A model generated the notes under the pieces. The model made no database searches, was not told the DNA's origin, and saw only the letters and a program-made list of their open reading frames with translations. Positions 48,137-59,527 of a stretch of 64,000 nucleotides of DNA are shown here, one piece after another. Origin of the DNA: Vitellaria paradoxa (lineage: Eukaryota > Streptophyta > Magnoliopsida > Ericales > Sapotaceae); the NCBI GenBank assembly GCA_019916065.1, contig CM034239.1:44036663-44100662 (forward strand), read 5' to 3'. Position 1 is the first letter of the stretch; each line of letters starts with the position of its first letter. The position numbers and the translations under genes were made by a program.

Positions 48137-49050
48137 TAGAGTTTTGATTCTTTGGATAAACTCAAATATTATTTTATTAATTATTTTTTATTTTTTATTT
48201 TACATTTATTCAATTTTTCTCTTCTGACTCACGTCTTTGTATCATTCTCCGTGTAAAAAGAAATAAAAATAAGGATTTAAAATTTTTTCTTTTATTTACG
48301 CAGTGTCCGAATAAAGAATTTATTGTGAAAAAATAAAAGATAATGATTCAAAATTCATTCTCTTTCTTAAGATGTGATACAAAATGTATGAAAATAAAAA
48401 ATAATTTAATTTAATAAAAACTTTTTAATAAATAAATTATTTGCTTTTATTTTAATTTTTTAAAATCCATTCAGAGTATATATTTAGAATTTTTATGATG
48501 TTTTATTTTTTCCTATATTTTTCTTGTTATTTGAACTTCATTTTTTTGGCACTAAATTTGGACTCTAAACACAATTTTTTTTTTCCTTTAGAGTTTTCAA
48601 TTTTTTTGAGAAGCTCAAATATTTTTATTAATTATTTTTCTCTTTCATTTTATTATTTTATTTCATATTATTTATTTTTTTCTTGCCCACCTATATATCC
48701 CTCTCCACAAAGGAAATGAAAAGCGATATACGGATATAAAATTTATTCTTTTATTTGAGTTATGATGTAAAATAAAAAAAAGAACGGAAGTTAGAAAATT
48801 AAAAACAGTAATATGTTAATGAATACCTTTTATTTTCCTATAGTTTTTAATTCATTCTGATAAGAATAAAATTTTTTTTATATATAATTATTTTCTCTAT
48901 ATCCATTTATTATTTTATCCAATTATTTATCAATATTTATTCTCTCGCGTCCACGTCCACTTGGGCTTATTGTAAAAAAAAATATGATATAAATTTAAAA
49001 TTCGTCTCTTTTTTAGATTGTAATGGAAAATGTAAGAAATTAATTAATTA
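48137..49050 (+). repeat. Diverged long tandem units inside the Helitron
   Basis: TTTAGAGTTTTGATTC...AACTCAAATATTATTTTATTAATTATT at 48137 recurs as TTTAGAGTTTTCAAT...AGCTCAAATATTTTTATTAATTATT at 48587. Each is followed about 90-100 bp later by a CCAC/CTCCGTG-type patch and a GATATAAAATT-CTTTT patch. A third, weaker unit begins near 48890 (CTCTCGCGTCCACG). Confidence 0.65.
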
Positions 49051-49256
49051 AATTAAAAAAGGCAACACAAGGATGAATTTTTTTCATTTATTTTATATTT
49101 TCCAATAATAAAAGTATATATTTAGAATTTTATACTTTCTTCTATTTTCTTACATATTCTTTTTTATTTTATTTATTTATTTTTCTCTTCCTTCACTAAT
49201 TTTTTCTTCAAATACAACTTTAATATATATATATATATATATATATTTTGACATCA

Positions 49257-49275
49257 GCCCGTGCATTTCACGGGC
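49257..49275 (+). terminator. Helitron 3' terminal hairpin
   Basis: Perfect GC-rich 7-bp stem with a 5-base loop just before the CTAG terminus. This is the rolling-circle transposition termination signal of Helitrons, not a transcription terminator. Confidence 0.85.
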
Positions 49276-49325
49276 ACCGTTCACTAGTATAATCTCATCA
49301 ATTATCATATGATTCCCATTTATAA

Positions 49326-49461
49326 GCTGCGTTTGGTATAAAAAAATATTGAAAATCTCTATAAATCTCTGTTAATTTTATATCACATTAACTTTTTTCT
49401 TTCACTGCACGTATTACGAACTTTCAATTTATCTCAATTTATTTTACTCCAAACAAACTCA
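49326..49461 (+). mobile_element. Tourist-like MITE, 136 bp, best-preserved copy of its family
   Basis: TAA flanks both ends (49323-49325 and 49462-49464). Left end GCTGCGTTTGGTATAAAA; right end read inward TGAGTTTGTTTGGAGTAAAA. The core matches copies at 13335, 14763 and 29575. It lies only 38 bp beyond the Helitron end. Confidence 0.85.
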
Positions 49462-50617
49462 TAATTGACGTATCTTGACGTTTGATGTGTGAAAATTCCA
49501 CGTAAGCCCTACACAAACTGTTGCATTCCTCAAACATGTGTTCGTGCTGGCCTTTCAAAAAGAAAAAAGTGCTCGTGCTGGTAAGCCAAGCATGTGGAAA
49601 AAGTAGAATATCATACGTAGCAGTTGGGCGAATTGACTGGAACTCGGAGGCCGATTAAGATTTGTAACAATGAGTGTAAAATTATATTTTTAAAATAAAT
49701 AGGAATAAAAGTAAAAATATAATAAGATAAAATATGAAAAAATATAATTTATTAAAAAATAATAAAATTAATAAAATTTTAGTATAGTTTTCTAAATCAG
49801 TAGAACAATTATTCTTACTAAGTCTTATTTGGATCCTTTCACACCAAATTTGATGCGGTAAAATAACAAGATTTAAAATTGAAACAACTCAAAATTTACT
49901 AAACACAACTTAAGAATGAAACAACCTTTAACTCACAAGAACTCTAACTGATATAAGCCACAAGTAACTATAATTTTTATTCATGAAAAGTACTAATTAC
50001 GAAATTAAAATACATAATTTTTATATAGGTTGCAGGATTATTGGTTGACAGCTCGTTATGAGCTGTAAAGAAAGTAATTATGATTGTAATATGGTTGTTT
50101 TTTTTACAGTTGTATTCTGTTGTATAGACAGCTCATATACTGTTGTATATACAACTGGTATATTACTGTATTTTTAGTAAAAAAAAATGTAAAAATTTTG
50201 TAGTTAATATCCTATATTAGGACCTTGACTTTTTTTGTGCATGAAACCTATAATATAAGCAATTAGTCCGCTGCAAGTTGCAACAACTTATAAATAGAGA
50301 TTGGTTTGGTATCCCTTAAAAAATTTCTTTCAACTTTTAAAATTTTATCATATTCAAAATAAAAAATCTGTGAATTATTAAAAATTTTATTTTTCTAGAC
50401 CTTGGAACGGATCTTAAAAACGAGAATATTATACGTACAATAGAATATAATTTTAGTATGGCATAGATACTACTAATGCGAATATAAAAGTATTAAAAAA
50501 TAAATTTTTATCACATAAATATATTAATTCAAAATTAACACAATTTAATATAAATTTAACATAAATTAATTATTTAACGTATGTATTAAATTTTAAAATA
50601 TTTCATTCACCCTTCCA

Positions 50618-50840
50618 AGGGCCTGGCCGCCGCATGGTAGGGTAACCGCAGCCTCCGTCCCCTTTCAACTGGAAAGGGTACGAGTTCTCTCAGCTTTGTG
50701 TTTTATTTTTGTGGTAAGTTTCTCAGCTTTGTGCTGTGAGTTATAATAATGGACAACACTGCGCGAGAGCCCTCTTGTCCCAATGAAGGGGACCGACGCT
50801 CTTCCAAAACTTCACATCAATGAAACAATAAAACCATGCA
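50618..50840 (+). other. GC-richer patch, possible SINE or retroelement remnant
   Basis: CCTGGCCGCCGCATGGTAGGG, then CCCCTTTCAACTGGAAAGGG and GTACGAGTTCTCTC, a weak RNA polymerase III B-box-like word. TCTCAGCTTTGTG occurs twice here (50688, 50720) and once more at 35359. No tRNA can be folded. Old non-coding repeat, type uncertain. Confidence 0.3.
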
Positions 50841-51524
50841 ACCCCCCTCGCCACATCCATTTTTCTTTTTTTTTTTTTCACTTTTTTTTATAACTTTTAC
50901 TTTTTTTGGTAACTTAGGGTGTTCAGAGCCTTCAGATCAGTTGCACAGTATACCTCAACTAATTTTTGAGCCAATTTACAAATATATCTTGACTAATTCT
51001 TGAACCCTGAGATTAATAATCGGATAAACCCTCAAATAGTTTTAAAAAAATTCAAATTAGTGACTGCTAAAAAGTAAATCCTAAAGTTTTATTAATTAGG
51101 TTAACCTTGAAGATTGTCACATCTATTGTAACTAAGCTACATATGATCATATTTTTTATCACACACACACATATATATATATATAAAAGAGTAGATAAGA
51201 AATATTTATTTTACTTTATAAATTTTATTTCATGTTTACCTATAACTTTTTTTCACTGGGATAATATATTTTTTATAAGATATAATTTTTTTACACTTGT
51301 AGTTAAATTTCAATTTTTTTTTTAAATGCAAATCAATTTGCACTCAATTAATTTTTAAGGCTGTCAAATCAATAATCTGAATAAGAGACCCAAACTGGAG
51401 AGCAATTCAAAAATCTTACCAATTTTGCTAACACTCAAGAGTTTAAATTTCATTTTTTATTTTTCCATTAATGATTGATAAATAAATGTGATTTCTTTCT
51501 AAGTTGACATTTTGATTTCTTTTA

Positions 51525-51637
51525 GTGTGTGTTTGGAACATATATATATATATATATTAACTTTTTTTTATTAATTTTTTGCATAAATTGAGGTTTCAAA
51601 AATCAAATTTATTAATATTGTTTTTTCAGACACACCC
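51525..51637. mobile_element. Small Tourist-like MITE, 113 bp
   Basis: TTA at 51522-51524 and 51638-51640. Left end GTGTGTGTTTGGAAC; right end read inward GGGTGTGTCTGAAAAA. The interior includes a TA run. Confidence 0.75.
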
Positions 51638-53208
51638 TTAAGCCGAGTTAGACTTGTTATCACTAAGCTTTGATTAGCCCAACTTCAATAAAAAAAGAAT
51701 AGATTCCGATAGCCTCACCAAGACTATCATCCGGTCCTGCCCACTTAACTATGGGCAAACTTGGATGGGTGCACAAAATATTCAACTAGACTTCCTAAGT
51801 AGTTATGGGTACGTTGGCTTGCGGTACATATAATTTGTAAATCTAACTCTAAGTGTAACTTAACTAATAAAATTTTGAATTTGTATTTTAATGATCACTG
51901 ATATGAATCTTTTTAGAATCATTGAAGGTTTACTCAATTGTTAATTTCAAATTCTTCCAATTAATTGAGATGTACGTAAAATAATTCGAACACTCTGCTC
52001 ATCAAAAAAAAAAAAAATTGCACCTTATAAATGATTTTTTTATTTAAAAAATAAAAAGTAATAAATGAGATTACCAATATTCAATATGGGATATAATTAA
52101 ACAAAACCAGGTCCGACTTCTTTAGCCACCAATTCGACTCATTATTTAATAAATAAATGAAGTTCATATAGTGCCGCAACTGACCTTACTCTTTGAGGAG
52201 TTTAACTCGTTTAATATGTCTATATATAATTAAATGATATATATTTAAAATATACTAATTAAATATTTTGTATTATAATTAATTTTGACAGAATAATTTC
52301 TATGCCTTATGTCTTGAATTAAATATATAAGTTTTCTACCATAACTTTTTGAACTGTTATGTCTAATAATAATATTTTAAATATATATATGCAGTTGATG
52401 ATTAAAGATATATAATATTTACATATTACTAACTCACTCTCCTCCAAATCATAGAATGTGTTTGTATCTATAAGCAAAGCATCTAGAATAGTAGATCGAA
52501 CAGGTAGCAGCTGAGCGGTTCTCTGGACTTTATTTGCTAATCTGTATATATATATATATATATATATAATTTTTCCCATGAATTTTCTAGATGCTTTAGG
52601 AATTTTTTTTATCCTATACAATTTTATTTCACTAAATTTTAATTTTTTTATTTGATAAATTTTTGCCATATTATTCACATTAATCAAAAAAGAATTTGCA
52701 AAAGAATGCTTCAAAATAACTTAAAAAAAAAAAAGAAAGAAAGTAAATTGATTTTAACTGATTCGGAAACAATGTTCTTAGCTTTGATAATCGGCAGTGC
52801 GTGAGTGTCCCCCTCTGTCCTGTTGAAGGTACTTTTTTCACTGTGAAATTTGAATAGATTGTTGGCCACATCCATTCTGAAAAGCTATATATATATATAC
52901 ACACACACACACACTGAAAGTGCAATAAAAAAAAAAAAAAAAGGAGATTGTGGCATATAATTAATAAAAAAGAGCAGAATTATCAAAAAAAACAAAATTT
53001 TAAAAACACACATAAATGCTATATAAACAAGTCAAAAAAATAAATAAATAAATAAAAATACAGACAATATCTGACATGACGAGCATGAATAAAGGTAGGG
53101 GCCAAAATTATTGAACCATCACAAGTAGGGTTATTCGGCCTTTCGTCAAAGCCCATCACCGAATAAATTATAATTGTACGGATTAGCCTATTATAATTGC
53201 TACAATTA

Positions 53209-53216
<8 letters not shown>

Positions 53217-53246
<30 letters not shown>
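53217..53246. repeat. (TA)n microsatellite
   Basis: About fifteen TA units in gene-free DNA. Confidence 0.9.
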
Positions 53247-53250
<4 letters not shown>

Positions 53251-53608
53251 TATGAACAGGATTTTAAATTAATTGATACAATAAGAAATAAGAGCTTTAA
53301 TGATGAAAGATTTTCTAAAACATAAATTTTATCACTAAAAATATATATATATATTTTTTTAGTGATGAAACGTATTCTCTGGTATTTTATTACTGTATAT
53401 GTTTATTTTAATAATTAGCTATGCAGCCGGTTCAATTTAATTCAGTTGATTGCTAACATTTAAATCAAACCAAATGACCGGTCTGATTTAATTTTATGAT
53501 TTTACCGATTTGATTGTGCCCTTCCCCTACTCCTAGCTATGAATCATATTTTTTATGAATAAATTAGTATGGTCAATAGACGTATAAGTATTTGTGACGG
53601 AAAATAAC

Positions 53609-53609
<1 letters not shown>

Positions 53610-53646
<37 letters not shown>
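53610..53646. repeat. (ATT)n microsatellite
   Basis: About twelve ATT units. Confidence 0.9.
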
Positions 53647-54389
53647 GTGTCAAACTCATTACGATGTTTTTGTAACAAAAATATGATCACTAAACAAATT
53701 TTTAATTTTTATCACTAAAACCCACGATTTTTTTTTTTTTTTAAATAGTGGCAACTCATCTGATTTGCTACATTATCCGGCAGCTCGTGTTAATATACAA
53801 CATCAAAAACTAAAAACACATTCCAATTAACCACAAAAAAACATAAGACATTGCAGACCCATAACCCTATTTTCTGAAACTCCATTGTCCTAATCTTAAG
53901 CCTCTGAATGCAAACGCTCACCAAATTGAATTGAAATATATATATATATATATATATAACAGAAAATAGAAAAGTAAATCAAATGTTACTGTAATAATTT
54001 AAAAATAAGAATACAATTTGTAATAATTTTTATTCAAAGACAATTAGGGCAAATAAAGAATATATATTTTGCTCAATTCATCTTGCTCCCTGTATTATAT
54101 ACGTGATATATATATATATTCGACTTCGACTGGTTACTTACGTACGTGATTCATCATAATCTAATTTATTCTTCATCTTTTGTTTTTTAGTAAATTAAAC
54201 CCGATTTATCTACATATAAATACTTCATATTGAAGGTAAATAAAAAAATACTAATTACCTTTGCACTAACCATAAAAAAAAATACCTTTGCACATACTCA
54301 CACCAAATAAATTCACTTCACATCACCTGAAAACGCAAGAAACAATGAAAAAAAAAAAAAAAAAAGTCGGGGAATGTTTCTGACCACGA

Positions 54390-56347
54390 AACTTTGAAAC
54401 TTAAGTCAACAATTAAGTTTAAAGTAAAATGTGTATCTACTCCGAGGTACTCTATTTGTGTTAATGGGGAACTGAATGGCTACTTTGAAGGTCGCAAAGG
54501 GCTTCGACAAAGTGATCTTGTTTCACCATATCTATTTGTTATCTGCATGGAGGTGTTATCTCGCATCCTTACACACAAGGTGGTGGAATCCGACTAATTT
54601 TGCTATCACTGGCGTTGTAGGAAGACTAAGCTTACTCATTTGTGCTTTGCGAATGATCTTCTGGTGTTCTGTAGGGGTGACATTGCTTCTGCTCAAGTGA
54701 TCAAGGAGGCTTTGGAGATTTTCTCTTCCTTATCTGGGGTTTAACTGAATGCAGCTAAAAGTGAGGTTTTTTTTCAGGAGTTGATGCTACCACAAAGGAA
54801 GGTATTCTCTCTACTCTTGACTTCTCTCTTGGTGCCTTTCCTGTATGGTATTTTGGTGTACCACTTATCTCTTTCAAGTTGAAAGTAATGAATTGTCGTG
54901 TTTTGGAGGAGCGTATCATTCACAGAGTGAAGACCTAGACTAATCAGTTTCTTTCATTTGCGGGGAGGCTTCAACTTATTCAGGCTGTACTCTTTAGCAT
55001 TCAGTCTTATTGGTGTTCTCATTTCATTTTACCTGTTGAAGTGTATAAGTCTATTGAAAGGGTTTTTCGGGCCTTCTTGTGGAAAGGTACGTCGTTAAAT
55101 AAACATGGTGCTAAGGTGGCTTGGAAAGAGGTTGCTCCAACTAAGAAGGAAGGTGGATTGGGTATCAAAAGGATTAAAGATTAGAACATGGCTTGTATGA
55201 CTCGTTATATCTGGAAGCTTTGCTTACCTGGCTCTACTTCTTTATGAGTGACTTAAGTTAAGTGAAATTTGCTGGCCAAGAATCACTTTTGGGTTGCTAA
55301 GGTCCCTTGGAATTGGTCATGGACTTGGAGCAAACTTCTGAAGCTTCGAGATAAAGTTCGATTTTTTATTTCTATGCAGGTATGGAATGGTCACGATACT
55401 TCTTTGTGGTTTGACTCTTGGATGCCCAGAGGGCCTATTTGTGGCTCACCTAGTGATCCAATCATTTATGATTCTGGACTTCCTAAGGATGCCTTGGTCA
55501 GTCGTATTATTGTTGATGGTCGCTGGTGCTGGTTGGTGGCAAATTTAAATAACCTTATTAATTTGAAGCGAGAAACTAAAGACTTGATTTCTCCTAATGT
55601 TACAAGACCTGATACCTTGATTTGGATGGATAATGGTAGGAAGGACGATCTTCAGTGAAATAGGTTTGGCTTTTATTGAAGGTGATATATCCAATTGTAT
55701 CTTGGCATAAGGTGATTTGGTTTAAACACTATGTTCCACGTCACTCATTTCTTCTCTGGTTAGTGGCTAAAAAGAAGCTAGCTACACAAGATAGACTCCT
55801 TTCTTTTGGCTTGGTTTCCCATATTAGCTGCTTGTTTTGCAGAGGACCCTACGAGGATCATGATCATCTCTTCTTTCGCTGTGAATTTACTTCTAGGATT
55901 TGGCAGACTCTACTTGCTAAGAGTGATTTGCATGACCCTTCTAGTACTTGGTTGGAGGTCTTAGATTGGATGGTGGTTACCTTTCGAGGTTCTTCTTTAT
56001 TCTCAGTGATTGGGAAGCTTTCTTTAGTGGCGTCAATCTATGTCATTTGGACTAAATGGAATAGGAGAATCCATGAAAATTCTTACTTGGATGTGGTTAC
56101 GCTTATCAGATCTATATAGAACTTGGTTCGGTTACGCTTGATGAGTTGCTTGAAATTTCTTGCTTTTTCTCAGAATCGACATTTGCTTCAATAGTGGGAC
56201 TTACCTGAGTCTATTTTGGTGTAGTTGTTGATTGTTCTATGTTTTTGTGTTTTGGTTAGCCAGGGGTATGCCCCCAAATACTTGTACATTAACGCTATAT
56301 TCTCATAATAATAATATTTATTTCACCTTTCAAAAAAAAAAAAAAAA
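54390..56347 (+). pseudogene. 5'-truncated LINE (non-LTR retrotransposon) reverse transcriptase remnant with poly(A) tail
   Basis: The sequence enters in the middle of the reverse transcriptase domain: SICVNGELNGYFEGRKGLRQ then SPYLFVICMEVLSR, followed after a stop and frame break by the catalytic-motif region, which reads FANDL instead of FADDL. Further on come WYFGVPL, the thumb-like GRLQLIQAVLFSIQSYW, AFLWKG, and a C-terminal zinc-binding region (zf-RVT: LFCRG, then DHDHLFFRC). At least six in-frame stops or frame breaks interrupt it (for example after 54595, 54740, 55180, 55245, 55658 and 55676). It ends at a run of 15 A at about 56333-56347. The 5' truncation, poly(A) tail and decayed catalytic Asp show a dead copy. 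Confidence 0.85.
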
Positions 56348-56787
56348 GGGAGAGAATTTAGTTAGCCAAAGTTAATGTACCTGGTACACCATCTGAACTA
56401 TTTATAAGCTGAGATAATGAATAAAATAATAGAAAAATGATTACAATAATAGCATTATTATACTCATTATATCTATTTATATTTTGATGATTTACTTTAA
56501 TTTAATGCATATCAAATTGTATTCAATGTGCGTGGTTCAGAGTCTTAGGTGTAATGTGATATTTAAATATTCTAAATGTCACTTCTTATGTGCTATTAAA
56601 TGGATAACTAAGAATTAACAATACTATAATAAATAAACTAAATTAATGGAAACTTACATTTATAGTTACATTTAAACTAGCATTTACATATATCTTTTAT
56701 TGTGGGACTCAATTAACATGGCTAGGAGCAAATTATGCTTGGGGAAAATTTTATATTTGCTGGGCCTTACTATCGGGGACGTCACGT

Positions 56788-56792
<5 letters not shown>

Positions 56793-56840
<48 letters not shown>
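56793..56840. repeat. (TA)n microsatellite, about 24 units
   Basis: The longest TA run in the window; length may vary among individuals. Confidence 0.9.
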
Positions 56841-56842
<2 letters not shown>

Positions 56843-57696
56843 CCAATACTAGTGAATATTAGAATATATTTCTTACAATATAACTTATTTCCATTATAAT
56901 TTAACTGTAATTTAAGTATTTATAAATTATCGTAAATCTCGTCACACCGCCACGGGAATTAAATTTATCACCTTGCAAATTAAGTGATTATTGATCCAAC
57001 GGTGATGATTAAATTGGGGCCAGGGGCATCTTTCTTGTAGGACCCCATGCGATTGGTCAGCTGTCACTCACATCAACTTGACGTGTTCCTCAGGTTTTCT
57101 TCCCGCTATTCATTCTTAAATTATAGCAATCAAGACTCCAGCGCAATGTGCAGATCAAAATCACATACACGTAGAAATTATTTTTTTATGATTTTTCATT
57201 AAAATGCTATTTTTTTTATCAAACGTGTTATTTATATTTTAAAAAAAAATATTTAAAAAACAACTTGTTTAAATTAAGTAAATCTTTTATCCGTACTTAG
57301 ATTTTTTTTATTTTTATAATTTTTTAAAAATAACAATATGTCTAGAAGATATAAAATAAAAGAATAACTAAATTTTAATTGACAATTATAAAATGAGAAA
57401 AATTGCTCAAAAATACCAACTTATTTAAAGCAATTCAGTTAATTACCTGATTATATGCAGTGCAGAACACAGCCCTAGTTAATCATGACTACTCTAGAAG
57501 TCATTAGATCAAACTTTGACAATATTAACTCTATTTTTGTTCAAACAAATTACGCCGACTAATGGAAGTTACTTGAAAGAGTGATCAACTTGGATTGTCC
57601 TAATCTATCATACCAACGAATCTTTAGTTCGTTTAGAGTAACAAATTAAATCTTGATTGGTAATTTGACTTATTGTTATCTAAAACACACACACAC

Positions 57697-57699
<3 letters not shown>

Positions 57700-57734
<35 letters not shown>
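57700..57734. repeat. (CA)n/(TA)n compound microsatellite
   Basis: ACACACACACACAGA leads into about seventeen TA units. Confidence 0.9.
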
Positions 57735-57739
<5 letters not shown>

Positions 57740-59002
57740 ATGTGTTAACACTAGGTTAAATGCACACATATATTTATAGTCTTAATTTTAAGTACTCCCC
57801 TTGGATGGGAATGCATGTTATGGAAGACTTACCTTATGTGTCTCCAACGGGAAAAGTTTCACCCTGACATATATATATATATATATATATTTGCAAGAAT
57901 CAGCAGGTGGGTACCCAAGCATCTGCATGGACATGTATGTCTAATTTAATCCATACATCACACGCAGGTATGCTCCCAAAAACTTGACACACAGGCTTGA
58001 ATTCTAGAGACAGACGTCAAGGTTATCTCACCGCTAATATGTATACGCATATAGAAATATAGATATATATATATATTACAGGGTTTCTTTTGTTCACTCT
58101 AGGTACCTTTGATATGGACAGCCAGAAACATCAACTTATAAAATCTTTAAACCTAGATCTCATTCACATCTTCCCTGCTGCTAACTAATTCAAATACTGT
58201 ACATTTTAATACAAGAGGCCAATCCACGAGTCTAGTTGCGTATCGGCTCATTAAATTAACAATAGCGATTGTTAATATATTTATAATATATTAATCCATC
58301 GCCTTTGTTTTAATTTCTGTATTTTTCCGCAGTAAGTGAATAAGATTTTTTGGAATTTACCCATTCCATTACAAAAGGAGCAGCCTAGCTTATTTTGCAT
58401 AGGCGGCTGAGTCACACAAAGGATAATGGTGATTATGCTTTGACAAATGATAAAAGATAACATTAACAGAATAGTATTCAATAATTGTAACTTTCCCAAA
58501 AAAAAAAGAAAAAATTAATATAGTGGATGCTAATGGTACTTATACGTAAATTAATGAATCAAATGAAGCTGAGTAATAAAATATTTGAACTAACTTGGTT
58601 AATTTTAACAAATTCAAAAAATTATTTTAGATTAAATTTGTTTATCTTTTAAATTGAATTTGAGCAAACTTGTGATCGAATCAATCTTTATTTAAGTTCA
58701 AATAATTTAACTATAAGTAAAACTTGAGCGAATTTCGAATAACTTAATTCATTTTGCAAGTCTACTAGAAATATTAAAAGGGGAAAGAAAAAAAAAAATT
58801 ACAAAGTTTTGAAGTTGTTAAAATTAAAAGAGGGCAAAGAAAGCAACTCACATATGGCCCATTGCATGTCATCTCAAATTGGGCCATGATGTGATTTTCA
58901 TCTTCCACCACTCTCCATTTTTTTTTCCCCTTGTCCCTATTCTTTTCACCTTGTGCTTTATTTAGGAAACAGAAACTGATCATTAATCTTCATCGGTGAG
59001 AG

Positions 59003-59527
59003 ATGTCGTCGATCGACAGAGGGAAAGATTTGGCAGAGGGCTCGTCGTCTAGATCCCCCGGAGATCAATCGCAGACGCCGAGCCGATACGAGTCGCAGAA
59101 GCGGAGAGACTGGAACACTTTCGGGCAGTACTTGAAGAACCAGAGGCCGCCAGTATCGCTCCCACAGTGCTGCAGCAACCACGTCCTCGACTTCCTTCGG
59201 TACCTCGACCAGTTCGGTAAGACTAAGGTTCACTTACAAGGTTGTATGTTCTACGGCCAGCCGGAGCCGCCGGCTCCGTGCACCTGCCCTCTCCGACAAG
59301 CTTGGGGCAGCCTCGACGCCCTCATTGGACGGCTGAGAGCCGCCTACGAGGAGAACGGTGGATCGCCAGAGACCAACCCTTTCGCTAGCAGCTCAATTCG
59401 GCTTTATTTGAGGGAAGTGAAGGAGTGTCAAGCTAAGGCAAGAGGGATCCCATACAAGAAGAAGAAGAAGAAGGCGAATCAAAGCACGGCTGATGGGGGA
59501 TCCAATTCTATGATGAGGTTCTCTTGA
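59003..59527 (+). CDS. LSH10: ALOG-domain protein, LSH10-like (LIGHT-DEPENDENT SHORT HYPOCOTYLS family)
   Basis: An intact single exon of 174 residues. The ALOG (DUF640) domain spans about residues 25-152 and begins [18 protein letters not shown]; it includes [18 protein letters not shown], the zinc-ribbon-like insert (H77, C81, C93, C95) and [20 protein letters not shown]. It ends [12 protein letters not shown], a lysine run acting as nuclear localisation signal. The N-terminus (Ser-rich) and short C-terminal tail are variable, as in the family. By memory it is closest to Arabidopsis LSH10 (At2g42610) among LSH1-10. ALOG proteins are plant-specific nuclear DNA-binding regulators of organ boundaries, meristem and light responses. 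The gene is distinctly GC-richer than its flanks. Exact orthology among LSH members needs a tree. Confidence 0.93.
   Translation: MSSIDRGKDLAEGSSSRSPGDQSQTPSRYESQKRRDWNTFGQYLKNQRPPVSLPQCCSNHVLDFLRYLDQFGKTKVHLQGCMFYGQPEPPAPCTCPLRQAWGSLDALIGRLRAAYEENGGSPETNPFASSSIRLYLREVKECQAKARGIPYKKKKKKANQSTADGGSNSMMRFS

Larger units (their letters stand above)
47249..49287 (+). mobile_element. Non-autonomous Helitron, 2,039 bp
   Basis: The 5' end is TCCTCTATAATAAATGAGAA, the typical plant Helitron start (TC plus a TATAATAAATGAGAATGC word), inserted after A. The 3' end is CTAG at 49284-49287 followed by T, so insertion was between A and T with no duplication. Upstream of CTAG a perfect 7-bp hairpin (GCCCGTG at 49257-49263, loop CATTT, CACGGGC at 49269-49275) stands 8 bases before the CTAG terminus. 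No Rep/helicase frame is present, so it depends on an autonomous partner. The interior is mostly diverged tandem units plus a GC-richer insert. Confidence 0.88.
34000..54390. other. 20-kb island without a supported protein gene
   Basis: I found no conserved protein frame beyond the CGL160 stop until the LINE remnant. Contents identified: MITEs (34514, 38982, 40061, 40511, 42483, 44357, 49326, 51525), minisatellite at 35.8 kb, tandem arrays at 37.1-38.4 kb, Helitron at 47.25-49.29 kb, many TA runs. Stretches 41.1-42.4, 43.0-44.3, 45.4-47.2, 49.5-51.5 and 51.7-54.3 kb hold nothing I can name apart from homopolymers and TA repeats. Confidence 0.6.
56348..59002. other. Spacer between the LINE remnant and the ALOG gene
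   Basis: About 2.65 kb with no supported gene. TA microsatellites at 56793-56840, 57700-57734 and 57869-57890. No transposon ends recognised. The proximal 200 bases presumably hold the ALOG promoter, without an obvious TATA box. Confidence 0.55.
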
